This document shows, piece by piece, positions 34,858 through 42,672 of a stretch of 64,000 nucleotides of DNA. The translations under genes were made by a program, and so were the position numbers. The notes under the pieces were generated by a model. That model ran no database searches and was not told the DNA's origin. It worked only from the letters and a program-made list of their open reading frames with translations. This DNA is from Hymenobacter gummosus (lineage in GTDB: Bacteria > Bacteroidota > Bacteroidia > Cytophagales > Hymenobacteraceae): assembly GCF_003970915.1 (NCBI RefSeq), contig NZ_RXOF01000023.1, forward strand, positions 45,927 to 109,926. The letters are read 5' to 3'. How positions within the stretch are numbered: position 1 is the first letter of the stretch; the number at the start of each line of letters is the position of its first letter.

Positions 34858-36051
34858 GGCTTCGGCGGCCGCCAGCAGGCTCCGCAGCTCGGCAGCAGCG
34901 GCAACCAGCGGCAACGCGGGCCAGCGCTGCGCCCAGGCCGCCACGGCTGCCGGCCGCAACGCCTCCCACAGCGTTCCGAACGTAGCGGCGGTGCGCAGCT
35001 GCCGCAGCAGTGCGGCTGGTGAAGCGGCCAGCGCCGCGGCCAGGGGCAGCAGCTCGGCCCACTCCACCGCGCCCGGCCCGGTTTGGGGCCGTTGCCAGAG
35101 GGCCCGCAGCCAGCGCCGCGCCTGCCACTCGGCGGCCAGGCGGCGCGGGTGTTCCGCCTGCGGCTCCCGGCCCGCGGCGGCATCCTCGGTCCAGACGCGC
35201 AGCTGCCACGACAAGCCCACCGCCACCCGCCCCTGCTGCCGGGCCGAGGTGTGCACCCGCACCAATGGGCTGTGACGCAGGCGCAAATCGTGGCGCCGCA
35301 GCAGTTGCCACAGGGCTTCATCTTCCAGAAACGGCACCACCGGCAGGCCGCCCACGCGCTGGTAGGCTTCCACCGTCAGGGCCAGGCTGCCGCCAAAGTG
35401 CTGGTGGTGGCGCGGCCAGGGGTCGGCGGCGCAGGGGTCGAGCAGGTGCTCCAGGCGGGCCAGGTGCAGGCGGTGCACGGCGTCGCGCAGGTGCAGGCGG
35501 CGGCTGGGGCAGCAACGGGCCGCCGGGGCCTCGGGCAGGATGCGGCCGCCCACGGCGTCGGCACCGGCGGCAAACTCGGCTTGCAGCGCGGCCAGCCAAG
35601 TAGGCGCCACGCGGGTATCGGCGTCGGTGGAGGCGATGATGCCACGGGGGCGGCGGGCCAGCGTCAGGCGGCGGGCGGCTTCGTCCATGAGCAGGCGCCG
35701 GGCGCGGCCCACGTGGGCTTCGGCGGCGGGCAGGGTGGCTTCGAGCACGTGCAGGCGCAGCTGCGGGTGCTGCTGGCCCCAGGCCCGAGCCGCGGCGGCC
35801 GTATGGTCGGAGCAGTTGTTGGCCAGCACGATGACTTCGTAGCTCTCGGGCGGGATGGGCCGGCCGGCCGCGTCGATTTGCGCGGCCAGGGCTGCCAGCG
35901 TGGCGGGCAGGTTTTCGGCTTCGTCTTTGGCGGGGATGATAACGCAGATATCCAGCGCAGAGGCCGGCGCGGTGGCAACCGACGGCCGGTCGGCCAGCGG
36001 ACCGGCCTGTTCGGCGGACCCGTGGAAACGGTAAGGAAGCGGCAACTTCAT
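34774..36051 (-). CDS. Family 2 glycosyltransferase
   Basis: The 425-residue GT-A enzyme has DICVIIPAKDEAENL at 34-48, VIVLANNCSDHTA, the DXD-type STDADTRV, and FGGSLALTVEAYQRVGG with FLEDEALW as acceptor/base region. The C-terminal 130 residues are Ala/Trp-rich and less conserved-looking. It runs convergent to the methyltransferase gene and overlaps it tail to tail by 84 bases. It probably works with the acyl-CoA dehydrogenase, PIG-L and NodS-like products. Donor and acceptor are unknown. Confidence 0.83.
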   Translation of the reverse strand: MKLPLPYRFHGSAEQAGPLADRPSVATAPASALDICVIIPAKDEAENLPATLAALAAQIDAAGRPIPPESYEVIVLANNCSDHTAAAARAWGQQHPQLRLHVLEATLPAAEAHVGRARRLLMDEAARRLTLARRPRGIIASTDADTRVAPTWLAALQAEFAAGADAVGGRILPEAPAARCCPSRRLHLRDAVHRLHLARLEHLLDPCAADPWPRHHQHFGGSLALTVEAYQRVGGLPVVPFLEDEALWQLLRRHDLRLRHSPLVRVHTSARQQGRVAVGLSWQLRVWTEDAAAGREPQAEHPRRLAAEWQARRWLRALWQRPQTGPGAVEWAELLPLAAALAASPAALLRQLRTAATFGTLWEALRPAAVAAWAQRWPALPLVAAAAELRSLLAAAEASAAGQQIEPVRFRPVAVQVAQSTARPA

Positions 36052-36160
36052 ACCGGCCGTACGCGCCGCAAGCTCGACAGGGTACGTCAGCTGGGCAGTA
36101 GCAGCAAAAATCCGTATTTACCGCTAGGCAGCCCGCCGGCCCCCCACCCCATCGGCGACC

Positions 36161-37333
36161 TTAAAAGGCTTCGTTGAAGGCGAAATACAGCCCGCTCGAC
36201 TGCCCCGAGCCTACGGCGTAATCGACGCGGATGGCGAGGCGGTCGGCGCGGTTGACGGCCACGCGCAGGCCGGCGCCGCCGGCCACGTTGAACTGCCCCG
36301 GCCGGAACTGGCTGAGCTGGTCGCGCACCTGCCCGGCAGCTCCGAACACGGTGCCGCCGATGCGCCAGAACAGCTGCTGGCGCAGCTCGAGCTGGGCGGC
36401 CACCATCTGCCGGTCGCGGAAACGACCTTCGTAGATGCCGCGCATCATCTTCTCGCCGCCGAGGTTGGCCAGCTCCCGGAAGGGCACGTGGCCGCCGGCG
36501 TTGAACTGCATCTGCAGCTGCCCGGCCAGGATGGTGCGGTCGGAGTTCTTGCGCAGGGGGCGGAAGTGGCGCGCATCGAGCAGGAAGCGGGTGAAGCCGT
36601 AGTCGCTGCCGAGGTACTTGCCCATGACCAGGGCACTGGCTTCGAGGTAGCTACCGCGGTAGGTGCTCAGCACGTTGTCGCGGCTGTCGTAGAGGAAAAT
36701 CGGGCCCAGACCGGAGGTAATGGTGGTTTGCCGCTCGCGCGCATCGCGCAACAGCAGCAGGTTGGGCCGGGTACGGTCGTCGGTGGAGTCGTCGTCGAGG
36801 CGGATGTGGTGCAGGTCGGTGAGGCGGAAGCTCAGGCCGGCGAAGGTGTGCGGGCGCAGCTTCTTGAGTACCCGCTGCGTGACGATGACCACCTTGTAGG
36901 AAATGTCGCTCTTCTCCGCTTTGCGGGTATCGTTGCCGGTGCCGTAGTAGTAATAGGGAAAGTTGAAGTAGAAAGCCTCGCCGCTCAGGATGTATTTTTC
37001 CTGCGGGGTGAAGATGTTGTAGGTCAGCGAAAGGCTGGACTGCTTGCGCTGGGTGTAGTAGCCCAGCAGGCGGGCGTTGGAGCTGCGCGTGGTGGTATCC
37101 GGCCCGAAGCGCCACACCGGCAGCACGGCCGCCCCGTAGGCCAGGCCTGTTTCGGGCTGCGAAAACACGATGGGCAGGGCCGCCACCTTCACCCGCTTGG
37201 GCTTGCGCGGGGGCTTGGGCGCGGGCACGGCGGCGGGCGTTTCGGCGGCGGTGGGCGGTGGGGTGGTCTGGGCCTGAGCGGCAGCGGCCAGCAGCAGGCC
37301 ACTCAGGGCGAAGAAGGATAAGCGACGACGCAT
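36161..37333 (-). CDS. Outer-membrane beta-barrel protein (surface-antigen/BamA-like), copy 1
   Basis: The 390-residue protein has a signal peptide (MRRRLSFFALSGLLLAAAAQA) and a Pro/Ala-rich segment, then strands typical of the Omp85 barrel (LSLTYNIFTPQEKYILSGEAF, YYGTGND, SFRLTD) with no POTRA repeats. The last residue is Phe, as usual for outer-membrane barrels. The ATG at 37333 gives the signal peptide. It is closely similar in layout to the next gene upstream (37540-38745), for example GLYFAFNEAF against GLYFGVNEAF at the C-terminus. The function of such short single-barrel members is unknown. Confidence 0.83.
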   Translation of the reverse strand: MRRRLSFFALSGLLLAAAAQAQTTPPPTAAETPAAVPAPKPPRKPKRVKVAALPIVFSQPETGLAYGAAVLPVWRFGPDTTTRSSNARLLGYYTQRKQSSLSLTYNIFTPQEKYILSGEAFYFNFPYYYYGTGNDTRKAEKSDISYKVVIVTQRVLKKLRPHTFAGLSFRLTDLHHIRLDDDSTDDRTRPNLLLLRDARERQTTITSGLGPIFLYDSRDNVLSTYRGSYLEASALVMGKYLGSDYGFTRFLLDARHFRPLRKNSDRTILAGQLQMQFNAGGHVPFRELANLGGEKMMRGIYEGRFRDRQMVAAQLELRQQLFWRIGGTVFGAAGQVRDQLSQFRPGQFNVAGGAGLRVAVNRADRLAIRVDYAVGSGQSSGLYFAFNEAF

Positions 37334-37370
37334 CGGTAAACAACAGCAGCCGCCCAACTTGGACGGCTGC

Positions 37371-37378
37371 TAAATGTA
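37371..37378 (-). promoter_or_regulatory. Candidate -7 box of barrel copy 1
   Basis: It reads TACATTTA on the minus strand, identical to the box before cspA, 38 bases before the ATG. No -33 TTG was found. Confidence 0.3.
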
Positions 37379-37539
37379 CCAGATTGTTGCACAGATTATC
37401 CTATCGGCGGGCGCCAAATGCCGCGGTAAGCTGACTTTATCCCACCGCAGACCGGTGGCACAGAACCCAGGCCAGCGCGGCGCCAGCTGTGATAAGGCGG
37501 TTTTTTTTCAGACGTTAGCCGGTGCGGCAGTGAGCCGGC

Positions 37540-38745
37540 TCAGAACGCCTCGTTGACGCCGAAATACAGCCCCGAGCTGCCGCCCGAGCCCACGCCGTAG
37601 TCGAAGCGGATGTTGATCCGGTCGCGACGGTTGAACTGGAAGCGTACCCCGGCCCCGCCGGCCACGTTGAACTTGGAGCCGAAGTCGTCGAGGTGCGAGG
37701 CCACCTGGCCCGCGCCCACGAAGCCGGCCACGTTGATGCGCCAGAACAGGTGGTGGCGGATTTCCGTCTGGGCCGCAATCAGCTGCCGGTCGCGGAAGCG
37801 GCCCTCGTAGATGCCCCGCAGCAGGCTGATGCCGCCCAGGTTGGCCAGCTCCCGGAAGGGCACCGAGCCGTTGTGAAACTGCGTGTACACCTGCGAGGCC
37901 CAGATGGTGCGGTTCGAGCCCAGGGGCTGGTAGTGGCGCGCATCGAGGGTGTAGCGGCTGAAGGTGTAGTCGCTGCCGAGGCCCTTCACGTTGAACAGCC
38001 CCTGCACGTCGAGGTAGTTGCCGTGGTAAGTGCTCAGGATGTTGTCGCGGCTGTCGTGCACGATGGCCGGCCCCAGGCCCGAAATGGTGGTGTTCTGCCG
38101 CTGCCGCTCGTCGAGCAGCAGCAGCTGGTTGATGCCGTCGTCCTCGTTGTCCAGGGGCTTATCGGCCTTGATGCTGCGCGCGTCGGTGAGGCGGTAGGTC
38201 AGGCCCGCAAACCAGTGCCGGCGGAAGCTCTTGAGCCCGCGCTGCTGAATGATGAGCAGCTTGTAGCTGATTTCGCTTTCGTTGTCGATATCGGTGTTGT
38301 TGCCGATGCCGTAGAAGAAAATCGGGTAGTCGTAGAACTGAATGTCGCCGCTGACCAGGTACCGCTCCTGCCGGGTAAAGATGGTGTGCGAAATCTGCAG
38401 GTTCAGCTGCTTTTTCTGCGAGTACCAGCCCCCGAAGCGGCCGTTGGACTTGCGCACGGTGGTGTCGCGGCCGTGGCGCCAGGTGGGCAGGAAGGTCACC
38501 CCGGCCGCGGCGCCGGTTTCGGGCTCGTAAAAGAGCACCGGGGCGGGAATAAAGCTGGGCTTGTCGTTCGGGTCCTTGGGCGGCCGCGTATCAGCCGGGT
38601 TCTGGGCGGTGGGCCGGTTATCGAGCGTCACCTGGTCGACCTTCGGCACGTCGCCGGGCGGGGTGGTCGGGTTATCCTGGGCATGGGTGTAAGTGGGCCG
38701 GGCCAGCAGGCCCAAGGCCAGTAGCAATAGTAAGCGGGGCTTCAT
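37540..38745 (-). CDS. Outer-membrane beta-barrel protein (surface-antigen/BamA-like), copy 2
   Basis: The 401-residue paralogue of the downstream gene has a signal peptide ending THAQ, a polar Pro/Asp-rich linker (about 23-68), then the same barrel strands (EPETGAAAGVTFLPTW, QLNLQISHTIFTRQERYLVSG, FFYGIGNNTD, FAGLTYRLTD) and a terminal Phe. Tandem duplication is the simplest explanation. No POTRA domain is present, so a BamA-like insertase role should not be assumed. Confidence 0.83.
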   Translation of the reverse strand: MKPRLLLLLALGLLARPTYTHAQDNPTTPPGDVPKVDQVTLDNRPTAQNPADTRPPKDPNDKPSFIPAPVLFYEPETGAAAGVTFLPTWRHGRDTTVRKSNGRFGGWYSQKKQLNLQISHTIFTRQERYLVSGDIQFYDYPIFFYGIGNNTDIDNESEISYKLLIIQQRGLKSFRRHWFAGLTYRLTDARSIKADKPLDNEDDGINQLLLLDERQRQNTTISGLGPAIVHDSRDNILSTYHGNYLDVQGLFNVKGLGSDYTFSRYTLDARHYQPLGSNRTIWASQVYTQFHNGSVPFRELANLGGISLLRGIYEGRFRDRQLIAAQTEIRHHLFWRINVAGFVGAGQVASHLDDFGSKFNVAGGAGVRFQFNRRDRINIRFDYGVGSGGSSGLYFGVNEAF

Positions 38746-38888
38746 AAACAGGTTGGTGAGGAGGCCGCTGCGGAAGCGTCCCGAGGCCGGTACAGGCCGG
38801 TCTTCAGGTCGGGCAACGCTCCGCTAACGGCCGGCCCCGCCCCACGGTTGCCCCGACAGTAAAACCTGCTATCTTGCCTGCTTACAAT

Positions 38889-39797
38889 TTAGCGCCCCAG
38901 CACCAGCATCGACAGCACCCCGGCCAGCATAATCAGCTTGCAGAGCATGCTAAGGCGGGCAAAATCGCGGCGGCGGTCGGCGCGCAGCAGCTGCCGACCC
39001 AGCAGCACCGAAGGGGCCAGCACCGTGCCCAGCAGCCACAGGGCCAGGCGCCACTGGCCCTGCTGAAAACCGGCCAGCACCCCGCCGCTGAGCAGCCCGA
39101 TCATGACCAGCAGAAACAGCCCGGCCACCCACTTGCTGCGCGCCACCCCCAGCACGATGGGCAGGGTGCGGCAGTCGTGCTGCGCGTCGCCGCGCATGTC
39201 CTCGATGTCCTTCACGATTTCGCGCACCACCGTGAGCAGGAACGCGGCCAGCGCGTAGGCCCACACCGCCGCCGAGCCGGTGCGGCGCAACATCTCGGGC
39301 AGCAGCACCGAGGCCGCCGTCAGGGCCCCGATGCTGAGGTTGCCCACCAGCGGCAGGCGCTTGAAGCGGGCCGAGTAGCCCCACAGCAGCAGCGCCGCCC
39401 CCACGGTAACCAGGCCCACCAGCTTGCTCAGCACCCCGGCTACCACAATGCCCTCGAACGACAGCACCAAGTGGGCCAGCATGGCCGAGCGCCGCCCCAC
39501 GGCCTGGCCCACCACCAGCGTACCCGGCCGGTTGATGGCGTCGATTTTGACGTCGTAGTAGTCGTTGATGATGTAGCCGCCGGCGGCTACGCACAGCGTG
39601 GCCAGCACCAGCAGCAGGAAGCGCACGTCGAGCAGGGCGGCCAGGGGCTGCTCGGGCGCCAGCAGACAGGCCTGCACCAGCGTGAGCGTCAGGGCCATGA
39701 TGAGCAGGTTGGGCAGGCGCACCAGCCGGGCCAGGTGTAGCCAGCGGGCTGCCAGCCCGGCCCCAGCCGCCGAAGAATCGCGCACGGAAGTAGACAT
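38889..39797 (-). CDS. UbiA-family prenyltransferase
   Basis: The 302-residue integral membrane enzyme has about eight helices and both Asp-rich motifs: NDYYDVKIDAINRP and DIEDMRGDAQHD. The sequence near the first motif resembles the geranylgeranylglycerol-phosphate-type members frequent in Bacteroidota, but quinone biosynthesis is equally possible. It is transcribed alone; cspA upstream on the same strand has its own terminator in between. Confidence 0.87.
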   Translation of the reverse strand: MSTSVRDSSAAGAGLAARWLHLARLVRLPNLLIMALTLTLVQACLLAPEQPLAALLDVRFLLLVLATLCVAAGGYIINDYYDVKIDAINRPGTLVVGQAVGRRSAMLAHLVLSFEGIVVAGVLSKLVGLVTVGAALLLWGYSARFKRLPLVGNLSIGALTAASVLLPEMLRRTGSAAVWAYALAAFLLTVVREIVKDIEDMRGDAQHDCRTLPIVLGVARSKWVAGLFLLVMIGLLSGGVLAGFQQGQWRLALWLLGTVLAPSVLLGRQLLRADRRRDFARLSMLCKLIMLAGVLSMLVLGR

Positions 39798-39878
39798 AGA
39801 TAAGCGCAGTACCGGGCCCAGCGCCCGCGCCGCCCGGCAAAGCTACGGCCCGGGCCGGGCCGGCGCGCCTACGGGCCG

Positions 39879-39913
39879 AAAAAAGCCCCGGCTGCGGCGC
39901 AGCAGGGGCTTTT
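39879..39913 (-). terminator. Intrinsic terminator after cspA
   Basis: On the minus strand AAAAGCCCC pairs with GGGGCTTTT, with inner GCTGC/GCAGC, running into TTTTTTCGG. Confidence 0.9.
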
Positions 39914-39945
39914 GCAACAAAAGAGAATCGGTAGTAGCAGTGTCC

Positions 39946-40140
39946 TCAGACTTTCTTCACGTTTACGGCGTTGACGCCCTTGCGGCCTTCGCGCGTCTCG
40001 AACTCCACGCGGTCGTGCTGCTGCACCTGGGTGCCATTCAGGCCGGTGATGTGCACGAAGAAGTCTTCCTTGGTTGCCTCGTCCGTAATGAAGCCGTAGC
40101 CCTTGGCTTCATTAAAGAATTTGACGGTTCCTGTTTTCAT
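39946..40140 (-). CDS. cspA: Cold-shock domain protein
   Basis: The 64-residue single-domain protein binds single-stranded RNA/DNA. RNP1 is KGYGFIT (13-19) and RNP2 DFFVHI follows. The ATG at 40140 gives the standard MKTGTVKFF start; the frame is open upstream but not coding. It has a well-formed promoter and its own terminator. The leader is only about 30 bases, shorter than the long leaders of thermosensing csp mRNAs. Confidence 0.96.
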   Translation of the reverse strand: MKTGTVKFFNEAKGYGFITDEATKEDFFVHITGLNGTQVQQHDRVEFETREGRKGVNAVNVKKV

Positions 40141-40178
40141 TGGTAAGCGGAATGGAGAAAGGTGAACAAAATGTCCGG

Positions 40179-40208
40179 TAAATGTACCGGAATATCGCAC
40201 ACTTGCAA
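40179..40208 (-). promoter_or_regulatory. Promoter of cspA
   Basis: On the minus strand TTG (40208-40206) and TACATTTA (40186-40179) are 19 bases apart, matching the -33/-7 pattern with one mismatch. The ATG follows 38 bases later. Confidence 0.6.
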
Positions 40209-40252
40209 GTTCCCGCCAGCCAAGGTGTTGTGAACTAATTGTGAACCGCCCG

Positions 40253-40735
40253 CTACCAGCGGCCCTGGGCTTTCAGCACGGCCTCGATCAGCTCGCGCGC
40301 GGCGCCGCGGCCGCCGGGCAACTGGCTCACGTACTGACTAATGGCGCGCACGTCGGTGGCCGCGTCGGCGGGGCAGGCGGCCAGCCGGCAGCGCTGCATC
40401 ACCTCCAGGTCGGGCATGTCGTCGCCCATGTAGGCCACGCGGGCCGCATCGAGGCCGCAGGCGCCGAACACCTTGAGCTTGTCGTCGACGCCAAGGTAGA
40501 TTTCCGTCACGTCCAAGGACTGCAGGCGGCGGCGCACGCCTTCTTCCTCGCGGCCCGAGATGATGATGACCCGGTAGCCGCGGCGCAGCGCGTGCCGGAT
40601 GGCGTACCCGTCGCGGATGTGGAAGGTGCGCGCCTGCTCGCCGGTGCTCAGGGCCAGCAGCGTGCCGTCGGTCAGCACCCCATCCACGTCGAACACGAAG
40701 GCCTCGATGGCGGAAAAGTCGATTTCAGGTGACAT
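40253..40735 (-). CDS. kdsC: HAD hydrolase, KdsC-like (KDO-8-phosphate phosphatase family)
   Basis: The 160-residue HAD subclass-C0 enzyme would dephosphorylate KDO-8-P in LPS inner-core synthesis. Motif I is FDVDGVLTDG (nucleophile D16, D18), motif II IISGR, and motif IV YMGDDMPDLE. The ATG at 40735 lies inside an element C repeat; the frame continues upstream through the repeat as VTCHLLLVTH, which is repeat translation, not protein. IscX, ferredoxin and DUF2520 genes lie upstream on the same strand. Confidence 0.88.
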   Translation of the reverse strand: MSPEIDFSAIEAFVFDVDGVLTDGTLLALSTGEQARTFHIRDGYAIRHALRRGYRVIIISGREEEGVRRRLQSLDVTEIYLGVDDKLKVFGACGLDAARVAYMGDDMPDLEVMQRCRLAACPADAATDVRAISQYVSQLPGGRGAARELIEAVLKAQGRW

Positions 40736-40842
40736 GTGACAGGTAACACGTGACAGGTTGTGGGTGACAAGTAGCAGGTGACACGTGACAGGTTCTTCGT
40801 TCTCACCTGTCACGCGTCACCTGCTACTTGTGACGTGTCACC
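40728..40842. repeat. Inverted-repeat element C (GTGACAGG heptad family), second copy
   Basis: GGTGACATGTGACAGG, GTAACACGTGACAGG and GTGACAAGTAGCAGG words on the left are mirrored by CACCTGTCACGCGTCACC and CTGCTACTTGTGACGTG on the right. It fills the gap between iscX and kdsC, and its CACATGTCACC provides the kdsC start codon. Confidence 0.88.
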
Positions 40843-40847
40843 CGGAA

Positions 40848-41084
40848 TTATTGATTATCCCGCCACTCGTACACCCACTTGGCCTGGATTTGCTCCAGGT
40901 GGCCTTCGTTGGCCTGTTCGCGGGTGCCCTCGAAGTTGGGCAGGCTCAGCACCCAGTCCAGCAAATCGGTGAAGCGGATGCGGTAGATTTTGGCTTCGGT
41001 GAAGTCGTCGCCAAACTTCTCGTACAAGGCCATGGCAATGTCCTCATGGTCCGGCCAGTTCATCGGCGGCTCGAAGTGGGTCAT
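40848..41084 (-). CDS. iscX: Fe-S assembly protein IscX
   Basis: The 78-residue acidic protein contains MNWPDHEDIAMALYEKF, YRIRFTDLLDWVLSLPNFEG and ANEGHLEQIQAKWVYEW, which follow the IscX pattern (small adaptor that binds IscS and modulates Fe-S assembly). The ATG at 41084 is chosen; the next one (41063) would start exactly at the IscX core. No iscS or iscU is in the window, but a 2Fe-2S ferredoxin gene lies directly upstream, as in isc-type neighbourhoods. Confidence 0.86.
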   Translation of the reverse strand: MTHFEPPMNWPDHEDIAMALYEKFGDDFTEAKIYRIRFTDLLDWVLSLPNFEGTREQANEGHLEQIQAKWVYEWRDNQ

Positions 41085-41090
41085 ATCTTC

Positions 41091-41214
41091 TGAATGTGAG
41101 AAATGTGGATGAATGTGATGAAATGTGGAGAATGAGCTGATGTGCCAGCAATCAGGCCGAGGGCCGGACCGCATTCCGCACATTACTTACATTCAATCAC
41201 ATTCCGCACATTAA
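41091..41214. repeat. Inverted-repeat element F (GAATGTGAGAAATGTGG family)
   Basis: GAATGTG, AAATGTGGATG and GAATGTGATGAAATGTGG on the left are mirrored by CGCATTCCGCACATTAC, CATTCAATCACATTCC and GCACATTA on the right. It fills the whole gap between the ferredoxin and iscX genes. Confidence 0.82.
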
Positions 41215-41217
41215 AAC

Positions 41218-41550
41218 TTAGTGGCCCAGGAAGTCTTGTTTGGGAATTTCGATGACGAGGTTTTCGGTGGCGGACTGAATGACGCACTGGCAGGCCAGGC
41301 GGGAGTTCAGGCGCGGGTTGACGGCGCGGTCAATGAAGTCTTCTTCCTTGTCGCTGATTTCGGGCAGCTCGTCGCCGCCCTGCTGCACGTACACATGGCA
41401 GGTGCTGCAGCCGCAGACGCCGCCGCAGTTGTGCTGCAGCTGAATGCCGTTGTTCAGGGCCACGTCCAGCACCGACTCGCCCTCCGCGGCCACGTGGGTT
41501 TGTTCGGGCTGCCCGTCCGAAAACTTGAAGGTGATATTGACGGCTTTCAC
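41218..41550 (-). CDS. 2Fe-2S ferredoxin (adrenodoxin-like)
   Basis: The 110-residue ferredoxin has cluster ligands C42, C48 and C51 (NCGGVCGCSTC) and a late cysteine in LACQC (C87 or C89). No ATG is available in the right region, so a GTG start at 41550 (VKAVNITFKFSDG) is proposed. A TACCTTTG box 34 bases upstream agrees with this. The open frame continues much further upstream as a shadow of the DUF2520 gene. It precedes iscX, pointing to a role in Fe-S cluster assembly or reductive electron supply. Confidence 0.88.
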   Translation of the reverse strand: MKAVNITFKFSDGQPEQTHVAAEGESVLDVALNNGIQLQHNCGGVCGCSTCHVYVQQGGDELPEISDKEEDFIDRAVNPRLNSRLACQCVIQSATENLVIEIPKQDFLGH

Positions 41551-41584
41551 GAAGGTGGGAGGCTTGCGGGTATGAAAATGAGGC

Positions 41585-41592
41585 GCAAAGGT
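41585..41592 (-). promoter_or_regulatory. -7 box of the ferredoxin gene
   Basis: It reads TACCTTTG on the minus strand, an exact TAnnTTTG, 34 bases before the proposed GTG start. It supports a start between 41584 and 41550. Confidence 0.5.
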
Positions 41593-41647
41593 AGGCACGC
41601 CGCCGCATAAAGCCTGAACCCCACCCGGATGTTTGCCGCAACGGCCA

Positions 41648-42466
41648 TTAAACCTGCGGCTGCGCGCTATTCGTCTCGGCCGCCGTGGCCTGAATGCTGG
41701 CCGTGAGCTGGGCGTACAAGGCCTGCCAGCGCGGGTGCGCAGCCAGCGCGGCCGTGTGCGCGGCAATGGTGGCCGCGTCGTGGCGGATGGCCGGGCCGGT
41801 TTGCACCGTGAAGGGCGGGTGGTGCAGAGCTTTGTCCACGGTTTCGCGCACCAGGGGCGTGAGCAGGCCGGCCGGCAGGTGGGCTTCGGTGAGCAGGGCA
41901 TCGGCCAGGCCCAGCAGGTGATTGGTGAAGTTGCTGGCAAATACGGCGGCCACGTGCAGCTGCCGGCGCTGGGCCGTGGCCACGGGCAGCACGCGCTGGC
42001 TGAGCGAGGAGGCCACGGCCGTGAGCGTGGCCAAGCCGTCGGCGTCGGCGGCTTCCAGCAGCAGGGGCACGGCGGGCCAGGCGATGGCGCGGCCGGGGCT
42101 GAAGGTCTGCAGCGGGTAGAACACGCCCCCCCGCAGCTCGGGCCGGGCCTCGAACAACGCCAGCGGCAGGGTGCCGGACGTATGGGCCACCAGGGCGCCG
42201 GCGGGCCAGCGGGCGGCGGCCAGCACCTGGGGCGCGGCGTCGTCGGGCACGGCCAGCAGGTAGAGGTCGGCGGCGGGGGCCTGGGTGAGGTCGGGCGCGG
42301 GGCCGCTGAGGGCCACGGCCCCGAGCGGGGCGGCCAGCGCGGCGGCCGAAGCGGCCTGCCGGCTCCACACGGCCACAATTGGGTAGCCGGCCCGGGCCAG
42401 GGCGGGGCCCAGCTGGCCAGCGACGCGGCCGGCGCCGAGCAGCACGATGCGAGGGTTAATGGGCAT
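41648..42466 (-). CDS. Rossmann-like / DUF2520 domain protein
   Basis: The 272-residue protein has an N-terminal NAD(P)-binding Rossmann fold (IVLLGAGRVAGQLGPAL at 6-22; VPDDAAPQVLAA; HTSGTLPL) and a helical C-terminal DUF2520 domain (NFTNHLLGLADALL, TGPAIRHDAATI). It looks related to ketopantoate/pyrroline-carboxylate reductases, but the reaction is unknown. The ATG at 42466 fits the fold; the in-frame extension upstream is not conserved-looking. Confidence 0.85.
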   Translation of the reverse strand: MPINPRIVLLGAGRVAGQLGPALARAGYPIVAVWSRQAASAAALAAPLGAVALSGPAPDLTQAPAADLYLLAVPDDAAPQVLAAARWPAGALVAHTSGTLPLALFEARPELRGGVFYPLQTFSPGRAIAWPAVPLLLEAADADGLATLTAVASSLSQRVLPVATAQRRQLHVAAVFASNFTNHLLGLADALLTEAHLPAGLLTPLVRETVDKALHHPPFTVQTGPAIRHDAATIAAHTAALAAHPRWQALYAQLTASIQATAAETNSAQPQV

Positions 42467-42672
42467 GTAGCGGACCTCGAAAAAGGAAGGACGGCCGAAA
42501 TTTCGCTTTTTGTGGCCGCAATGCCGGTCAACGCCGGCTTGTTTTGCCCCGCCGTCGTCGGTATCGGCAATCCGTACGTAGTGAAATCGGTACCGGCTTC
42601 TAGCTAGCTGTTTGTTCACTGGCATTGGCTCCAGCTCTGCCTCAGCCCCAACCCCTCACCATTTCCAGCTTT

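Noticed and set aside
40736-40813. Upstream extension of kdsC
   Set aside because: The 26 extra residues (VTCHLLLVTH...) are translation of the GTGACAG repeat and not part of the HAD fold.
41218-42570. A 450-residue ferredoxin fusion
   Set aside because: The upstream part is a frame shadow of the DUF2520 gene, and a -7 box lies between the two genes.
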